Below, in pieces: positions 26,689-36,143 of a DNA stretch of 64,000 nucleotides (the stretch's first letter is position 1; the number at the start of each line of letters is the position of its first letter). The DNA lies in NCBI RefSeq assembly GCF_045635475.1, contig NZ_JBJGXI010000004.1, forward strand, positions 62,001-126,000. Reading direction: 5' to 3'. This stretch comes from JBJGXI01 sp045635475. GTDB lineage: Bacteria; Bacillota; Bacilli; Bacillales; Amphibacillaceae. Made by a program: the position numbers and the translations under genes. The notes under the pieces were generated by a model. That model worked only from the letters and a program-made list of their open reading frames with translations. It ran no database searches and was not told where the DNA came from.

Positions 26689-26711
26689 TGAAAACGATTT
26701 CTAAAAAATGC
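26689..26711 (+). promoter_or_regulatory. Shared cre-like/operator motif upstream of GH3-GH30 gene
   Basis: TGAAAACGATTTCT followed by AAAAAATGC. Compared with 17842-17864 it differs at only two positions across 23 bp. It fits the relaxed cre pattern except for the last base and lies 126 nt before the likely start. Confidence 0.55.
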
Positions 26712-26836
26712 GTCGTTACTATAGTTAACGGTAGTAGTTATAATTAGATTAGTCTATCATGATTTACTAGAAATATATGGTTTTAGAGAGGAGCAGTAAT
26801 CTATTTTTAAAAAAACTATTTTATTACGGGAGGTAT

Positions 26837-29800
26837 ATGATGTATAAGTCGAAAAAAACGTCAGCGATCTTCATGATTATTATTTTGTTGTGGTCTCTGA
26901 TACCAGCTCATATAGTAGATGCAGAAACGGGGACAGGGGATTCCGTTTATTTAGATCCTAATCAACCTGTAGATACTAGAGTAGCAGATTTACTGAGTAG
27001 AATGTCGACAGATGATAAACTTGGCCAGATGATTCAAGCGGAAAGAGATGCAATTACCCCGGCTCAAGTAAAAGAGTTTAAGATAGGATCTGTACTAAGC
27101 GGTGGGGGGTCTTTCCCAAATGGTAACGAGGATGATAGTGTACCTAGTGAATGGTCGAAATTAGTAGATGGTTATCAGGATGCAGCTTTAGACACCGAGT
27201 TAGGAATTCCTATTATTTATGGTGTTGATGCTGTCCATGGACATAATAATGTAAAAGGTGCAACCATATTTCCTCATAGCATTGGCTTGGGCGCAGCAAA
27301 TAATGAAGCACTTACCCAACAGATTGGCGATGCTGTCGCAGATGAAGCAAAATCAACAGGTGTTCATTGGACATTTGCTCCTACCATCGCAACAGCTCAA
27401 AATATTAAATGGGGAAGAACGTATGAAGCGTTCTCCGATAATGCTGACATATCAGCCAAACTTGGAGCAGCTTACATTAAAGGCTTGCAAGGTGAAAATC
27501 CAAGTGAAGATTTAGCGCAAACAAATAAAATTGTCGCTACTGCTAAACACTATATTGGTGAAGGTTATACAGATAGTGGGGCGAACCAAGGGAATATTTC
27601 GGGTTTAACCGAACAAGAAATCTTGGATAAAGAGTTGAAGATGTATGAAGAAGCCGTTGACGCAGGTGTTCGAACGGTTATGGCTTCCTATCATAGTATT
27701 CAAGGTTTGAAAATGCATGCAAATAAGCACTTATTATCAGATGTATTAAAAGGTGATTTAGGGTTTGACGGTTTTGTTATTTCAGACTATAATGCCGTGG
27801 ACCAAATTTCAGTTGATCAAGATGGCAATAATGTAAGCGGTTTAAAGGATCAATTGAAAACGGCAGTGAATGCAGGTGTGGACATGTTTATGCAGCCAAC
27901 CAACTGGCAGACGGCGCTTGGACATTTAAAAACACTTGCAGCAGATGGTGACATATCTGAAGAACGCATTAATGATGCGGTCACTAGAATTCTTAAAGTA
28001 AAATTTGAAGCAGGATTATTCGAACATCCGAAAACAGATGAAAACCTTGCGGATGAATTTGGAAGTGACGAACATAAGGCAGTTGCAAGACAAGCAGTTC
28101 GTGAATCTCTTGTTCTGTTAAAGAATGATAAGGTAGATGGGTCACCTATTCTGTCGCAGCTGGCAGATATGGATAAAATTTTTGTGGCAGGTACAAGTGC
28201 AGATGATATTGGTATCCAATCTGGTGGATGGACGGTTAGCTGGCAGGGTAGTGCTGGCGAAACAACACCAGGTACAACTATTTTGGAAGGTATTAGGGAA
28301 AAGGTTGGAGCAGAGAAGGTAACGTATAACGAGCATGGTAGAGGTGCTGCTGGTCATGAGGTTGCGATCGCTGTTGTAGGTGAAATGCCATATGCAGAAA
28401 GCGAAGGCGACACCAATGAGCTGAACCTAACATTTGAACAAAGTGAAACACTTAAAAACATTCGACGTGCAGATCCAGATATTCCAATCGTTGTTGTTTT
28501 GGTTTCTGGTCGACCGATGATCATAACAGAAGAATTGCCAGAATGGGATGCACTAATTGCAGCATGGCTACCGGGAACAGAAGGTGGAGGTGTTGCTGAT
28601 GTGTTATTTGACGACGCATATGATTTTAAAGGGAAACTGCCTATTCGTTGGCCGTTCTTTATGGAAGCATATCCATCTTTTTACGGTGATGATAGTGAGA
28701 ACTTCTTGTTCGAAACTGGTTACGGTTTGACGAAAAAGGAGGAAACACCTACAATACCGGATTCTCCTGAAGAACCTGGCACAGAAGGACATTCCGTACC
28801 AGGAACAATTCAAGCTGAAGATTGGTTGAATCAATCAGGGCTTGATACGGAAAATACGCAAGATGAAGGTGGAGGCCAAAACGTAGGTTGGTCTGATACT
28901 GGTGACTGGATTGATTACCAACTGAATGTAGCAGAAAGTGGGACATATAGTATTGATGTCCGTTACGCAGCAAATGAAAATACAGGAATTGAAATCGTTG
29001 GTCAAAACGACAAAGTATTAGGCGAGATGTCGGTAGCAAGTTCTGGTGGTTATCAGTCTTGGACTACACATACGATCGAGAATGTTGTGTTAGAAGCAGG
29101 ACAACAGGAACTGCGTGTTTCTTATACTGGTGGAGCGCTAAATCTTAACTGGTTTGGTTTTACAAGAACAGGGGATATTCCACCTGATTATAATCCAAAC
29201 CCTGAACCTCCTCCGCTACCAGAAGATGATAACACTGCGATTGTGAAAGAAGATGCAGTTGAAAATTGGGTAACATTAGCTCGCGACTCGCAAAATATGG
29301 GTTGGTACTATAATTCTCGTTGGCAAGAGGGAGATCCCAAGCTTGAGCAACAGGATAATTTGGATATTAATAAAGCGGCTGTGGACTCTGAGATTAACTC
29401 GATCAACATTGATCCAACACAGCAATACCAGTCAATTATGGGGATTGGTGCATCTGTTGACGAATCAACCGTTTTTAATATGCAAAAAATGAGCGTGGCA
29501 AAGAGAAATGAATTAATTGAGAAGTTGATGGATCCTGAAAATGGTATCGGTATTAGTATGATGCGTTTAACCATTGGCACATCGGATTTTACCGCACAGG
29601 AGTTTTACTCCTATGATGACATGCCACCAGGCGAGACAGATCTTGATTTCAGTGAATTCTCTATAGAAAAAGATAGAGAGTACAAAATTATTGAAACAGC
29701 TAAGAAAATGCAAGAAGTAAATCCAGATCTTACATTCTTTGCATCTCCATGGAGTCCTCCAGGTTGGATGAAAACGAATGACAGCATGATTGGTGGTCAA

Positions 29801-32800
29801 CTAAAAGAGGGCTACGAACCAATTTTAGCAGATTACTATTTAAAATTTTTCGAAGCATATCGCGCTGAAGGTATTGAAATCGATGCGATGACGCTTCAGA
29901 ACGAACCGTTACTTGAGATTGATTATCCAAGTATGCACCTTCCATGGGATCGTGCGGTAACACTAGCGAAACATTTAAGGGAGAAGTTAGATGCAAATGG
30001 TTTTGAACACGTGAAATTATGGATGTTCGACCACAATCCATCAGATGCGCAAAGCTATGCTGGCAGCTTTTTAGATGATCCAGAAGGCTATGCAGCAGTG
30101 GATGGAACGGCATTCCATGATTACGGTGGGGCACTATCAGAAATGACAAAATTAAAAGAACAATTCCCCGAAAAAAATATTTATTTAACAGAGCGCTCGG
30201 TATGGGGAACTTACGGTGCAGACCGAATTGCACAATACTTTAGAAATTATGCGCGTAGTTATAATTCATGGGTTATGATGCTTGATAGTGATGTGAATAC
30301 ACACCACTGGGTAGGTACACCAGACCCAACAACGATCATTCAGGACTCTGCTAACCCTGATAACTATTGGTTAACTCCTGAATATTATATCAATGGTCAT
30401 TTCACGAAGTATGTCAAGCCAGGATATAAGCGAATTGGAAGCGATTATGGATCTGCTGATGAAGTAACGAATGTGTCGTTTATGAGTCCTGATGAAAAAG
30501 AGATTGTATCTATCGTCATTAACCAAACGGATCAGGATCAAAAATTCAAATTAGTATCAGAAGGCACACAAATCACTGCGACTTTAGCAGCGAATTCCGT
30601 TGCTACCTATCGTTGGGACAGGTTGGATACCCATAAGGCACCTGGAACGATCAAAGCTATTGATTTTGATCAAGCACAAGGAAATTATGCTACAGATAAT
30701 GGCTATATTGGTGGTTTAACGGACAGTGCTACTTTTGATTATCTAGTAGACGTAAAAGAAGATGGGGAGTATTACCTTGATCTTGGTCATGCGGAACAAA
30801 CGAATGAACCAATATTTGAGGTATCCATCAATGGACAAAATTTAGGCGCTTTAACTAGTCAACCAACCGGATGGTGGGATAACTGGACGAAGATTAGAAC
30901 AAAAGTAGAGCTAGAGAAAGGTATCCAAAGGTTAAGAATCACAGCTAATGGCGATGCATTTAACCTGAACGATATTTCAATTACAAAAGCACATGGTACA
31001 CAAAATGTACCAGGGAAGCTACAAGCGGAGAACTTCGATACGCATAATGGTGCTCTCGTACAAGATATAACAGATGGACAAGCGGTAGGCTATTTAGAAT
31101 CAGACGATACAATGACTTATACCGTTAATGTCCATGCAAGTGGTACGTATAAAGTAACCTATCGTTATGCATCTGGAAACGCCAATCCACAATTAGAATG
31201 GATCGTGGACGGTTCCAATGTACACTCTGCTAATCTAGCAAGTACCGGAAATTGGGAAACTTGGAGTGAAGCAACAGAAGAAATAGAATTAGAAGCAGGC
31301 GAACACGAATTACAGCTAAAAGTAGTGGAAGGCTTAAATATCGATTGGATTTCGATTGGTTCTACTATAAGTGTGAGTAATGCTACTGTTTCAGAAAATG
31401 AGGAAGATGGACATACGTTAAACGTTGCACTTGAGAATGATACGTTTGTTGAAAATTTAGACACTGCAGCTTGGACGATTGACGGTCCTGGAGGTGTGAA
31501 TATTGCTGAAGTGAATCGTATCGATGGTCAACAAGTGGAAGTCGTGTTAGAAGGTAATCGAACGGTTGATTATGATTCTAATATGCAGGTGAATTTATCT
31601 GTAAGCAATTCACAACTTCAAGGCTGGAGTAATTCGGATGCTAGTTTTGTTGTGACAGATGAAGTGACGTTTGTAGCTACAGATGATGATGAGAGCATTT
31701 CTGTACAGCCCGAAACATTAGATCCTGGTAATGGAGAAATTAAAGTAACGATTGACGGTGGAACATTCAACGAGAATACTATTAATCAAATGACTCTTAC
31801 GGGATCTGTCGTTGAAAGTGGAAACTTGATAATCGACGAGGTTGTATATAATAGCCCAACGGAAGTAACCCTAAGCTATACCCAAGATGATACACCTATT
31901 TATGAGGATGTAACACTTACTGTTTATATCCCAACAGAAGGTTATGCTGATTCTACGAACGGGGTAGCACTAACGGATTCGTTTGTTCTTCTTGGTACAA
32001 CGAATCAGGAAGAGCCAACTGCAATTCCTGGAGAGATTGGTATCGGAGACTTCTACAAGTTGAGTGGTGTGACTGTATCTGATTCAGCACTTACTGATGT
32101 GCAAGCGGGTGATTGGATTGAATACATGATTGATGTTCCTGAAGCTGGTGACTATTTGTTTACACTTGGAATAAATACCAATGCCGCTGCAGGTGTTCAC
32201 ATAAAGAGTGAAAGGGCAGATACGTTAGCAGAGATTAATGTTCCTAATATTTGGGGAGCATGGTCAGAAGTTATACAGCCAATCACACTAGAAGCAGGAG
32301 AGCAAAAGATAAGAGTGTATGCGGACAATGGAGAGATGGAACTGAATAAACTAGCTATTGATGTAATAGAGCCTGTAGAGTCCACAGAAGCTGTAGTTAA
32401 AGTGGAGGCGGAAGATTACGTTGATGCAAGTCAAGCAATCATTCAACTAGGTGATTCGAGAACCAATATCGGATACACAGTTGCGGGCGGCTGGATTGAC
32501 TACGTGATAAACGTTCCAGCGGGTAAGTATAAAGTTGCTTATCATTATTCAACTACTGAAGGTGGCGTAAGCACTCGTGCTAATATAGGAGAAAGTCAAG
32601 TTACTACTCCCCTAGCAACAACAGGTGATTGGGCTACTTATCAAGATGTAGTGTCCAGTGAAACGATTGTTATACCAGACGGGGATCAAACACTTCGTTT
32701 AGAGGTACTTGGTAATGGCTTCAACTTGGATTGGTTTGAATTGCAGTTTGTCGAGCCTTTACCTGATGAAAATCCGTCAGGTGAAGATGTCGTAATAACA

Positions 32801-33622
32801 GAACCAATTGAATCAGACGGTAAATTTACGGTCGATATAAATAGTATTGAACGAGTAAACAACGCTGGTGAATTAATCGTCAATATGGAAGAACTATTAG
32901 AAGCAAAAATTGAACTTTCAGAAGCGCAAATTCTACTCTTGAAAGAAAAAGGTGTTAGATTGACCTTGCAAAACAAGGAAACTATCGTAAGTTTTCCATC
33001 AAACGCATTACCTAATGGAGATGTCACAATCGATATTTCTGAAGTTACCGATCAAACGTATACAGATGAAGCTATAAGTAAAGTGTTTGATTTTACTGTC
33101 AATAACGGTGAGTTTTCACAGTTTATAGAATCCGTAACGGTAGGGTTCAAAGTAAATGATACGAATGGGAAGAATCTAGAAGTCCACTATTATGATGAAG
33201 ATTCTAATGAATGGATAGCTATCGGCGGTGAATATAGAGAAGGTTATATATTTGCTGAGACAAATCACTTTAGTATATTCACAGTATTAGAGGTTTCACC
33301 TGATGAAGATGGCGAGCAACCAGGAGATGGTGAACAGCCGGGAGAAAATGAGCAGCCAGGAGATAGTGAGCAACCAGGGAATGGTGAACAGCCGGGAGAA
33401 GATGAGCAACCAGGAGAAGGCGAGCAGCCAGATGACAGCGAACAACCGAGCGATGGCAAAGAACCAGAAAATGATAATCAATCAGGTGATGAAGATCAAT
33501 CTGATGATAAGGATCTTCCAGACACTGCGACATCTACCTTTAACTTTATGTTAGCAGGATTGATTATTCTTTTAATCGGCGGGCTTGTTTATGTTAGAAG
33601 TAGAAGAAGCACTTTAGAATAA
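26837..33622 (+). CDS. Giant wall-anchored GH3-CBM6-GH30 fusion with LPDTA signal
   Basis: About 2261 residues. Signal peptide (1-34, ending IVDA). GH3 (~35-635): nucleophile Asp317 in GFVISDYNAV, substrate-loop AKHYIGEG, and a C-terminal alpha/beta sandwich ending ENFLFETGYGL. CBM6-like (~650-780). GH30 clan-A barrel (~800-1265): acid/base Glu1023 in TLQNEPL and nucleophile Glu1119 in YLTERSVW, plus FFASPWSPPGWMKTN. Then several CBM6-like or beta-sandwich modules (to ~1975), a ZU5-like domain ending TNHFSIFTVLE, an EQPG-rich stalk, LPDTA (2227-2231), a membrane helix and a basic tail. GH30 beta-1,6-glucanase plus GH3 beta-glucosidase activities would suit laminarin or fungal beta-1,3/1,6-glucan (inference). 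The start is at ATG 26837 or 26840 after GGGAGG (26828-26833); the in-frame ATG 26777 would place a non-signal extension in front. Confidence 0.9.
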   Translation: MMYKSKKTSAIFMIIILLWSLIPAHIVDAETGTGDSVYLDPNQPVDTRVADLLSRMSTDDKLGQMIQAERDAITPAQVKEFKIGSVLSGGGSFPNGNEDDSVPSEWSKLVDGYQDAALDTELGIPIIYGVDAVHGHNNVKGATIFPHSIGLGAANNEALTQQIGDAVADEAKSTGVHWTFAPTIATAQNIKWGRTYEAFSDNADISAKLGAAYIKGLQGENPSEDLAQTNKIVATAKHYIGEGYTDSGANQGNISGLTEQEILDKELKMYEEAVDAGVRTVMASYHSIQGLKMHANKHLLSDVLKGDLGFDGFVISDYNAVDQISVDQDGNNVSGLKDQLKTAVNAGVDMFMQPTNWQTALGHLKTLAADGDISEERINDAVTRILKVKFEAGLFEHPKTDENLADEFGSDEHKAVARQAVRESLVLLKNDKVDGSPILSQLADMDKIFVAGTSADDIGIQSGGWTVSWQGSAGETTPGTTILEGIREKVGAEKVTYNEHGRGAAGHEVAIAVVGEMPYAESEGDTNELNLTFEQSETLKNIRRADPDIPIVVVLVSGRPMIITEELPEWDALIAAWLPGTEGGGVADVLFDDAYDFKGKLPIRWPFFMEAYPSFYGDDSENFLFETGYGLTKKEETPTIPDSPEEPGTEGHSVPGTIQAEDWLNQSGLDTENTQDEGGGQNVGWSDTGDWIDYQLNVAESGTYSIDVRYAANENTGIEIVGQNDKVLGEMSVASSGGYQSWTTHTIENVVLEAGQQELRVSYTGGALNLNWFGFTRTGDIPPDYNPNPEPPPLPEDDNTAIVKEDAVENWVTLARDSQNMGWYYNSRWQEGDPKLEQQDNLDINKAAVDSEINSINIDPTQQYQSIMGIGASVDESTVFNMQKMSVAKRNELIEKLMDPENGIGISMMRLTIGTSDFTAQEFYSYDDMPPGETDLDFSEFSIEKDREYKIIETAKKMQEVNPDLTFFASPWSPPGWMKTNDSMIGGQLKEGYEPILADYYLKFFEAYRAEGIEIDAMTLQNEPLLEIDYPSMHLPWDRAVTLAKHLREKLDANGFEHVKLWMFDHNPSDAQSYAGSFLDDPEGYAAVDGTAFHDYGGALSEMTKLKEQFPEKNIYLTERSVWGTYGADRIAQYFRNYARSYNSWVMMLDSDVNTHHWVGTPDPTTIIQDSANPDNYWLTPEYYINGHFTKYVKPGYKRIGSDYGSADEVTNVSFMSPDEKEIVSIVINQTDQDQKFKLVSEGTQITATLAANSVATYRWDRLDTHKAPGTIKAIDFDQAQGNYATDNGYIGGLTDSATFDYLVDVKEDGEYYLDLGHAEQTNEPIFEVSINGQNLGALTSQPTGWWDNWTKIRTKVELEKGIQRLRITANGDAFNLNDISITKAHGTQNVPGKLQAENFDTHNGALVQDITDGQAVGYLESDDTMTYTVNVHASGTYKVTYRYASGNANPQLEWIVDGSNVHSANLASTGNWETWSEATEEIELEAGEHELQLKVVEGLNIDWISIGSTISVSNATVSENEEDGHTLNVALENDTFVENLDTAAWTIDGPGGVNIAEVNRIDGQQVEVVLEGNRTVDYDSNMQVNLSVSNSQLQGWSNSDASFVVTDEVTFVATDDDESISVQPETLDPGNGEIKVTIDGGTFNENTINQMTLTGSVVESGNLIIDEVVYNSPTEVTLSYTQDDTPIYEDVTLTVYIPTEGYADSTNGVALTDSFVLLGTTNQEEPTAIPGEIGIGDFYKLSGVTVSDSALTDVQAGDWIEYMIDVPEAGDYLFTLGINTNAAAGVHIKSERADTLAEINVPNIWGAWSEVIQPITLEAGEQKIRVYADNGEMELNKLAIDVIEPVESTEAVVKVEAEDYVDASQAIIQLGDSRTNIGYTVAGGWIDYVINVPAGKYKVAYHYSTTEGGVSTRANIGESQVTTPLATTGDWATYQDVVSSETIVIPDGDQTLRLEVLGNGFNLDWFELQFVEPLPDENPSGEDVVITEPIESDGKFTVDINSIERVNNAGELIVNMEELLEAKIELSEAQILLLKEKGVRLTLQNKETIVSFPSNALPNGDVTIDISEVTDQTYTDEAISKVFDFTVNNGEFSQFIESVTVGFKVNDTNGKNLEVHYYDEDSNEWIAIGGEYREGYIFAETNHFSIFTVLEVSPDEDGEQPGDGEQPGENEQPGDSEQPGNGEQPGEDEQPGEGEQPDDSEQPSDGKEPENDNQSGDEDQSDDKDLPDTATSTFNFMLAGLIILLIGGLVYVRSRRSTLE
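33314..33457 (+). repeat. Eight 18-bp repeats encoding the EQPGxx wall stalk
   Basis: The frame repeats GAG/GAA CAA/CAG CC- GG- plus two acidic, Ser or Gly codons eight times (EQPGDG, EQPGEN, EQPGDS, EQPGNG, EQPGED, EQPGEG, EQPDDS, EQPSDG). It is a typical Pro-rich, acidic cell-wall-spanning stalk just before the sortase signal, and is prone to slippage. Confidence 0.9.
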
Positions 33623-33626
33623 ATGA

Positions 33627-33667
33627 AAACACCACCAATTTACTGAAGATAAATTGGTGGTGTTTTT
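33627..33667 (+). terminator. Terminator after GH3-GH30 gene
   Basis: AAAACACCACCAATTTA pairs with TAAATTGGTGGTGTTTTT around a 7-nt loop: a long perfect stem followed by U-run. Confidence 0.9.
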
Positions 33668-33668
33668 A

Positions 33669-34437
33669 CGTACTGAATATGAAGCAGTTACTACTTAGGG
33701 AGTATGTGGAAGAAGGTGAGGTAGTAATAAAGCGTATGTTGAAAGTGTGGTGATGGTCTAAGAGTGTGGATCTCGGAGCTGAGTGATTTGATTTGGGAAA
33801 ATTGATAAATTAACAGGCGAGATTTTTGAAAAAGACTTTCTAATCTTTTTTGCCTTTGTGCCCAAATAATATTTAATTAAAGCAAAAAAAGCAAAAGAGC
33901 TCGATATTATAAATTATCGTGATTAGATGATGTCTCTATTGAAATGGATTTAATTCAAATTATTTAACCTGGTAAATTTGCATCAAAATTATTAGACTTT
34001 TATGGTTCTCCATTAATCTATTACACCACCACATATAGTACTCCGCATATCTAAATAGTTGAACCAACCAACTCCCTATTAGGGCTATTTAACAACTTAC
34101 TGGCAACAGCAATCATATCTGTTATGAACACACTACGGATAGGGAAAAATATTAACCCCACCTAGTCCATCAAGTCAAAACACCCCAACAGCATAAGCAA
34201 TCACTTTTGTGAACAACATCTAGGAGAAATCGACCCATAATCATTTCGGGGATTGGATGATTTTTATTGCGTGGCGTGTATGCACTAGCTTGCGGAGAAA
34301 AGTGTAGCATACACATGGCGGTCGATGCATTTGTTTACTAGTTAATATTTAGACTCTACCAAATGGGTTATACCATTGACCTTTCGTTCCAACGAATGAT
34401 AGAAAGGATGAGTTACTGAGGACAGAGAATTTCTGCA
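33669..34437. other. 770-bp region without a recognisable gene
   Basis: No frame longer than about 50 codons with a credible start. A GTGTATGC (34276-34283) / GCATACAC (34307-34314) inverted repeat is present. Short open stretches exist on both strands (for example, minus strand near 34060-34150), so it may be decayed coding DNA, but I recognise nothing. It marks the outer edge of the glucan locus. Confidence 0.5.
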
Positions 34438-35319
34438 TTACTGGGTTGCTTCTTGCGATTCTATTCTCGCCCCCGGTAAACTCAACAAACTCATACCGAC
34501 TAAAAATAACAGTGAGCCGAACACCACGTAGATGGTGATTGGTTCATTGTAAAATAACCATGACCAGAATAAGGTGAATAACACACTGGAATTCACAAGA
34601 ATCGCTGCAAGTAAAAAGGAAACACGCTTTAATGCCGTTGAATAGATGATAAAGCTAACGCCTGTTATTAGTCCTAACAACAGCAATGCAATCAGCGATA
34701 CTCCACCAAATTCACCAGTTGACTGAAATTGAAATGGAAGTGGGATGGCTGTTATGATACTACACCACAGAAAGATCGATAAATTCATGTCGATCGCGCC
34801 CATTTTCTCTATCAATATCTTTTGGCTTACAAAATGAAAGCTAGCTCCAAAAGCAGATATAGCGAAGACCAGTGTCAAAAACAAGTCAAATTCCAATAAT
34901 TCACTTAAAGGCAAGCCGTTCCAACTAATTACAAAAACACCGGAAATGCAAAGTGCAACAGCAGTCCAGGAAAGTATCGAGGCTTTTTCTTTAAAATAAA
35001 AAATAGAAAAGAGCAGCATGAAGATAGTTAAAAAAGGTGTGACTAATATTTGTTCATAAGCATAGCCGATCGTAACACCAAAGTTTTCAAATAAATAGTT
35101 TACTATTTTTCCGAGTGCACCATACCAAATCCATTGTGATTTCCAGGAGATGTTTATCTTTCGCTTGCTCAACAAAATAAACAAAACTAAAAAAGCGACA
35201 CCAAGTGCGAAACGCAGAAATGTGATTGTATAGCTATCTAAAGAAAATGAAGCAGCCTTAACGAGTATGCTAACAAAGCTCCACATTAATGTACTAAGTA
35301 ATAGAAGAAAGATTCCCAT
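34438..35319 (-). CDS. EamA/DMT superfamily transporter
   Basis: 293 residues with ten predicted membrane helices in two homologous EamA halves (MGIFLLLLSTLMWSFVSILVKAASF... and MNLSIFLWCSIITAIPLPFQ...). The second half ends in the classic FYNEPITIYVVFGSLLFLVGMSLL. DMT proteins export or exchange small metabolites, and the substrate is unknown. ATG at 35319; on the minus strand AAAAGGGTGACG gives a usable ribosome site. It is monocistronic. A second, different EamA transporter lies at 52329-53222. Confidence 0.88.
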   Translation of the reverse strand: MGIFLLLLSTLMWSFVSILVKAASFSLDSYTITFLRFALGVAFLVLFILLSKRKINISWKSQWIWYGALGKIVNYLFENFGVTIGYAYEQILVTPFLTIFMLLFSIFYFKEKASILSWTAVALCISGVFVISWNGLPLSELLEFDLFLTLVFAISAFGASFHFVSQKILIEKMGAIDMNLSIFLWCSIITAIPLPFQFQSTGEFGGVSLIALLLLGLITGVSFIIYSTALKRVSFLLAAILVNSSVLFTLFWSWLFYNEPITIYVVFGSLLFLVGMSLLSLPGARIESQEATQ

Positions 35320-35692
35320 ATGTATTTCGTCACCCTTTTTTTTGTAGCTCGGTTATCTTTATTCTAATCTAGTTAAGATTCGATTACTATATTTCCGGGG
35401 AAATTATTTCTTTATAGTTTGGTGGAAATTGGTGTCCTAACTATTGATGTTTAATTTTTCTCTATTTAACAATGTTTGAGGGATGTTAATGTTTGAATTA
35501 GCATACGAAATCTCAACCAAAATAGCCTATTAACAATAGTTGTTCTCAAAGAGCTACGCTATGTTAGTTATGCTTTTTGATCTGTTGATTTTCATGAAAA
35601 GTGGGTAATCAAAATTTTATGTTAAAATAAAGATAGTGTTTGTGAAGTTTATTGTTAAATGGCAGGTTAATTGAATCGTAAGGAGGGCGAAG
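35320..35692. other. Divergent promoter region, 373 bp
   Basis: AT-rich and non-coding. AAATTTTATGTTAAAATAA (35613-35631) contains a plausible sigma-A -10 (TGTTAAAAT), and the same string recurs at about 49932-49950 before the small membrane protein at 50029. No clear -35. Confidence 0.4.
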
Positions 35693-35998
35693 ATGTTTGC
35701 GCAGATATTTTTAGGGATTTTTATGATTATTATGGGGATTTCTCATTTGTTAAATAAAAGGTTATTTCTACAGAAAAATATCGAAAATCTTGTAAGTGAT
35801 GTTCGCTCATATCAAAAAGGTGCAGCGTTGTCTTGTTGTTTATCTGGAATACTCTTTATTACTATGGGTATTATTGAAAAAAAAGCAATATTCGAAACGT
35901 CAACTTTTGTAATAACATACATTTTTTTAGCTATTATTCCTCTGACCATCGCTATATTAAACAATAAAAAGCATTCTGGTAAATATTTGGTTAGGTGA
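35693..35998 (+). CDS. Small membrane protein, unknown function
   Basis: 101 residues with three hydrophobic helices (IFLGIFMIIMGISHLL, GAALSCCLSGILFITMGII, FVITYIFLAIIPLTIAIL) and short basic loops ending NNKKHSGKYLVR. There are adjacent cysteines in helix two (SCCLSG). I do not recognise the family. AAGGAGGGCG precedes ATG 35693 at good spacing, so it is very probably translated. No operon partner. Confidence 0.7.
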   Translation: MFAQIFLGIFMIIMGISHLLNKRLFLQKNIENLVSDVRSYQKGAALSCCLSGILFITMGIIEKKAIFETSTFVITYIFLAIIPLTIAILNNKKHSGKYLVR

Positions 35999-36095
35999 AC
36001 CTGATTTCTTTCTTATTATCAATAAATATACTTGAACAAATCTTGAATAGCATTAGGTTTAGAAAAAGATTTCGGATCTGCGGATAAAAACTAAA

Positions 36096-36136
36096 AAGCA
36101 CCCTGCCAAGCAGAAAATTGCTCGAACAGGGTGCTT
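36096..36136 (-). terminator. Terminator of NmrA-type reductase gene
   Basis: AAGCACCCTG and CAGGGTGCTT pair, and on the minus strand the stem is followed by TTTTTAG. Confidence 0.75.
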
Positions 36137-36143
36137 CCAAACT

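Noticed and set aside
33265..33554. Several overlapping frames over the 18-bp stalk repeats
   Set aside because: They are repetitive shadows of the EQPG-encoding repeats in the GH3-GH30 gene.
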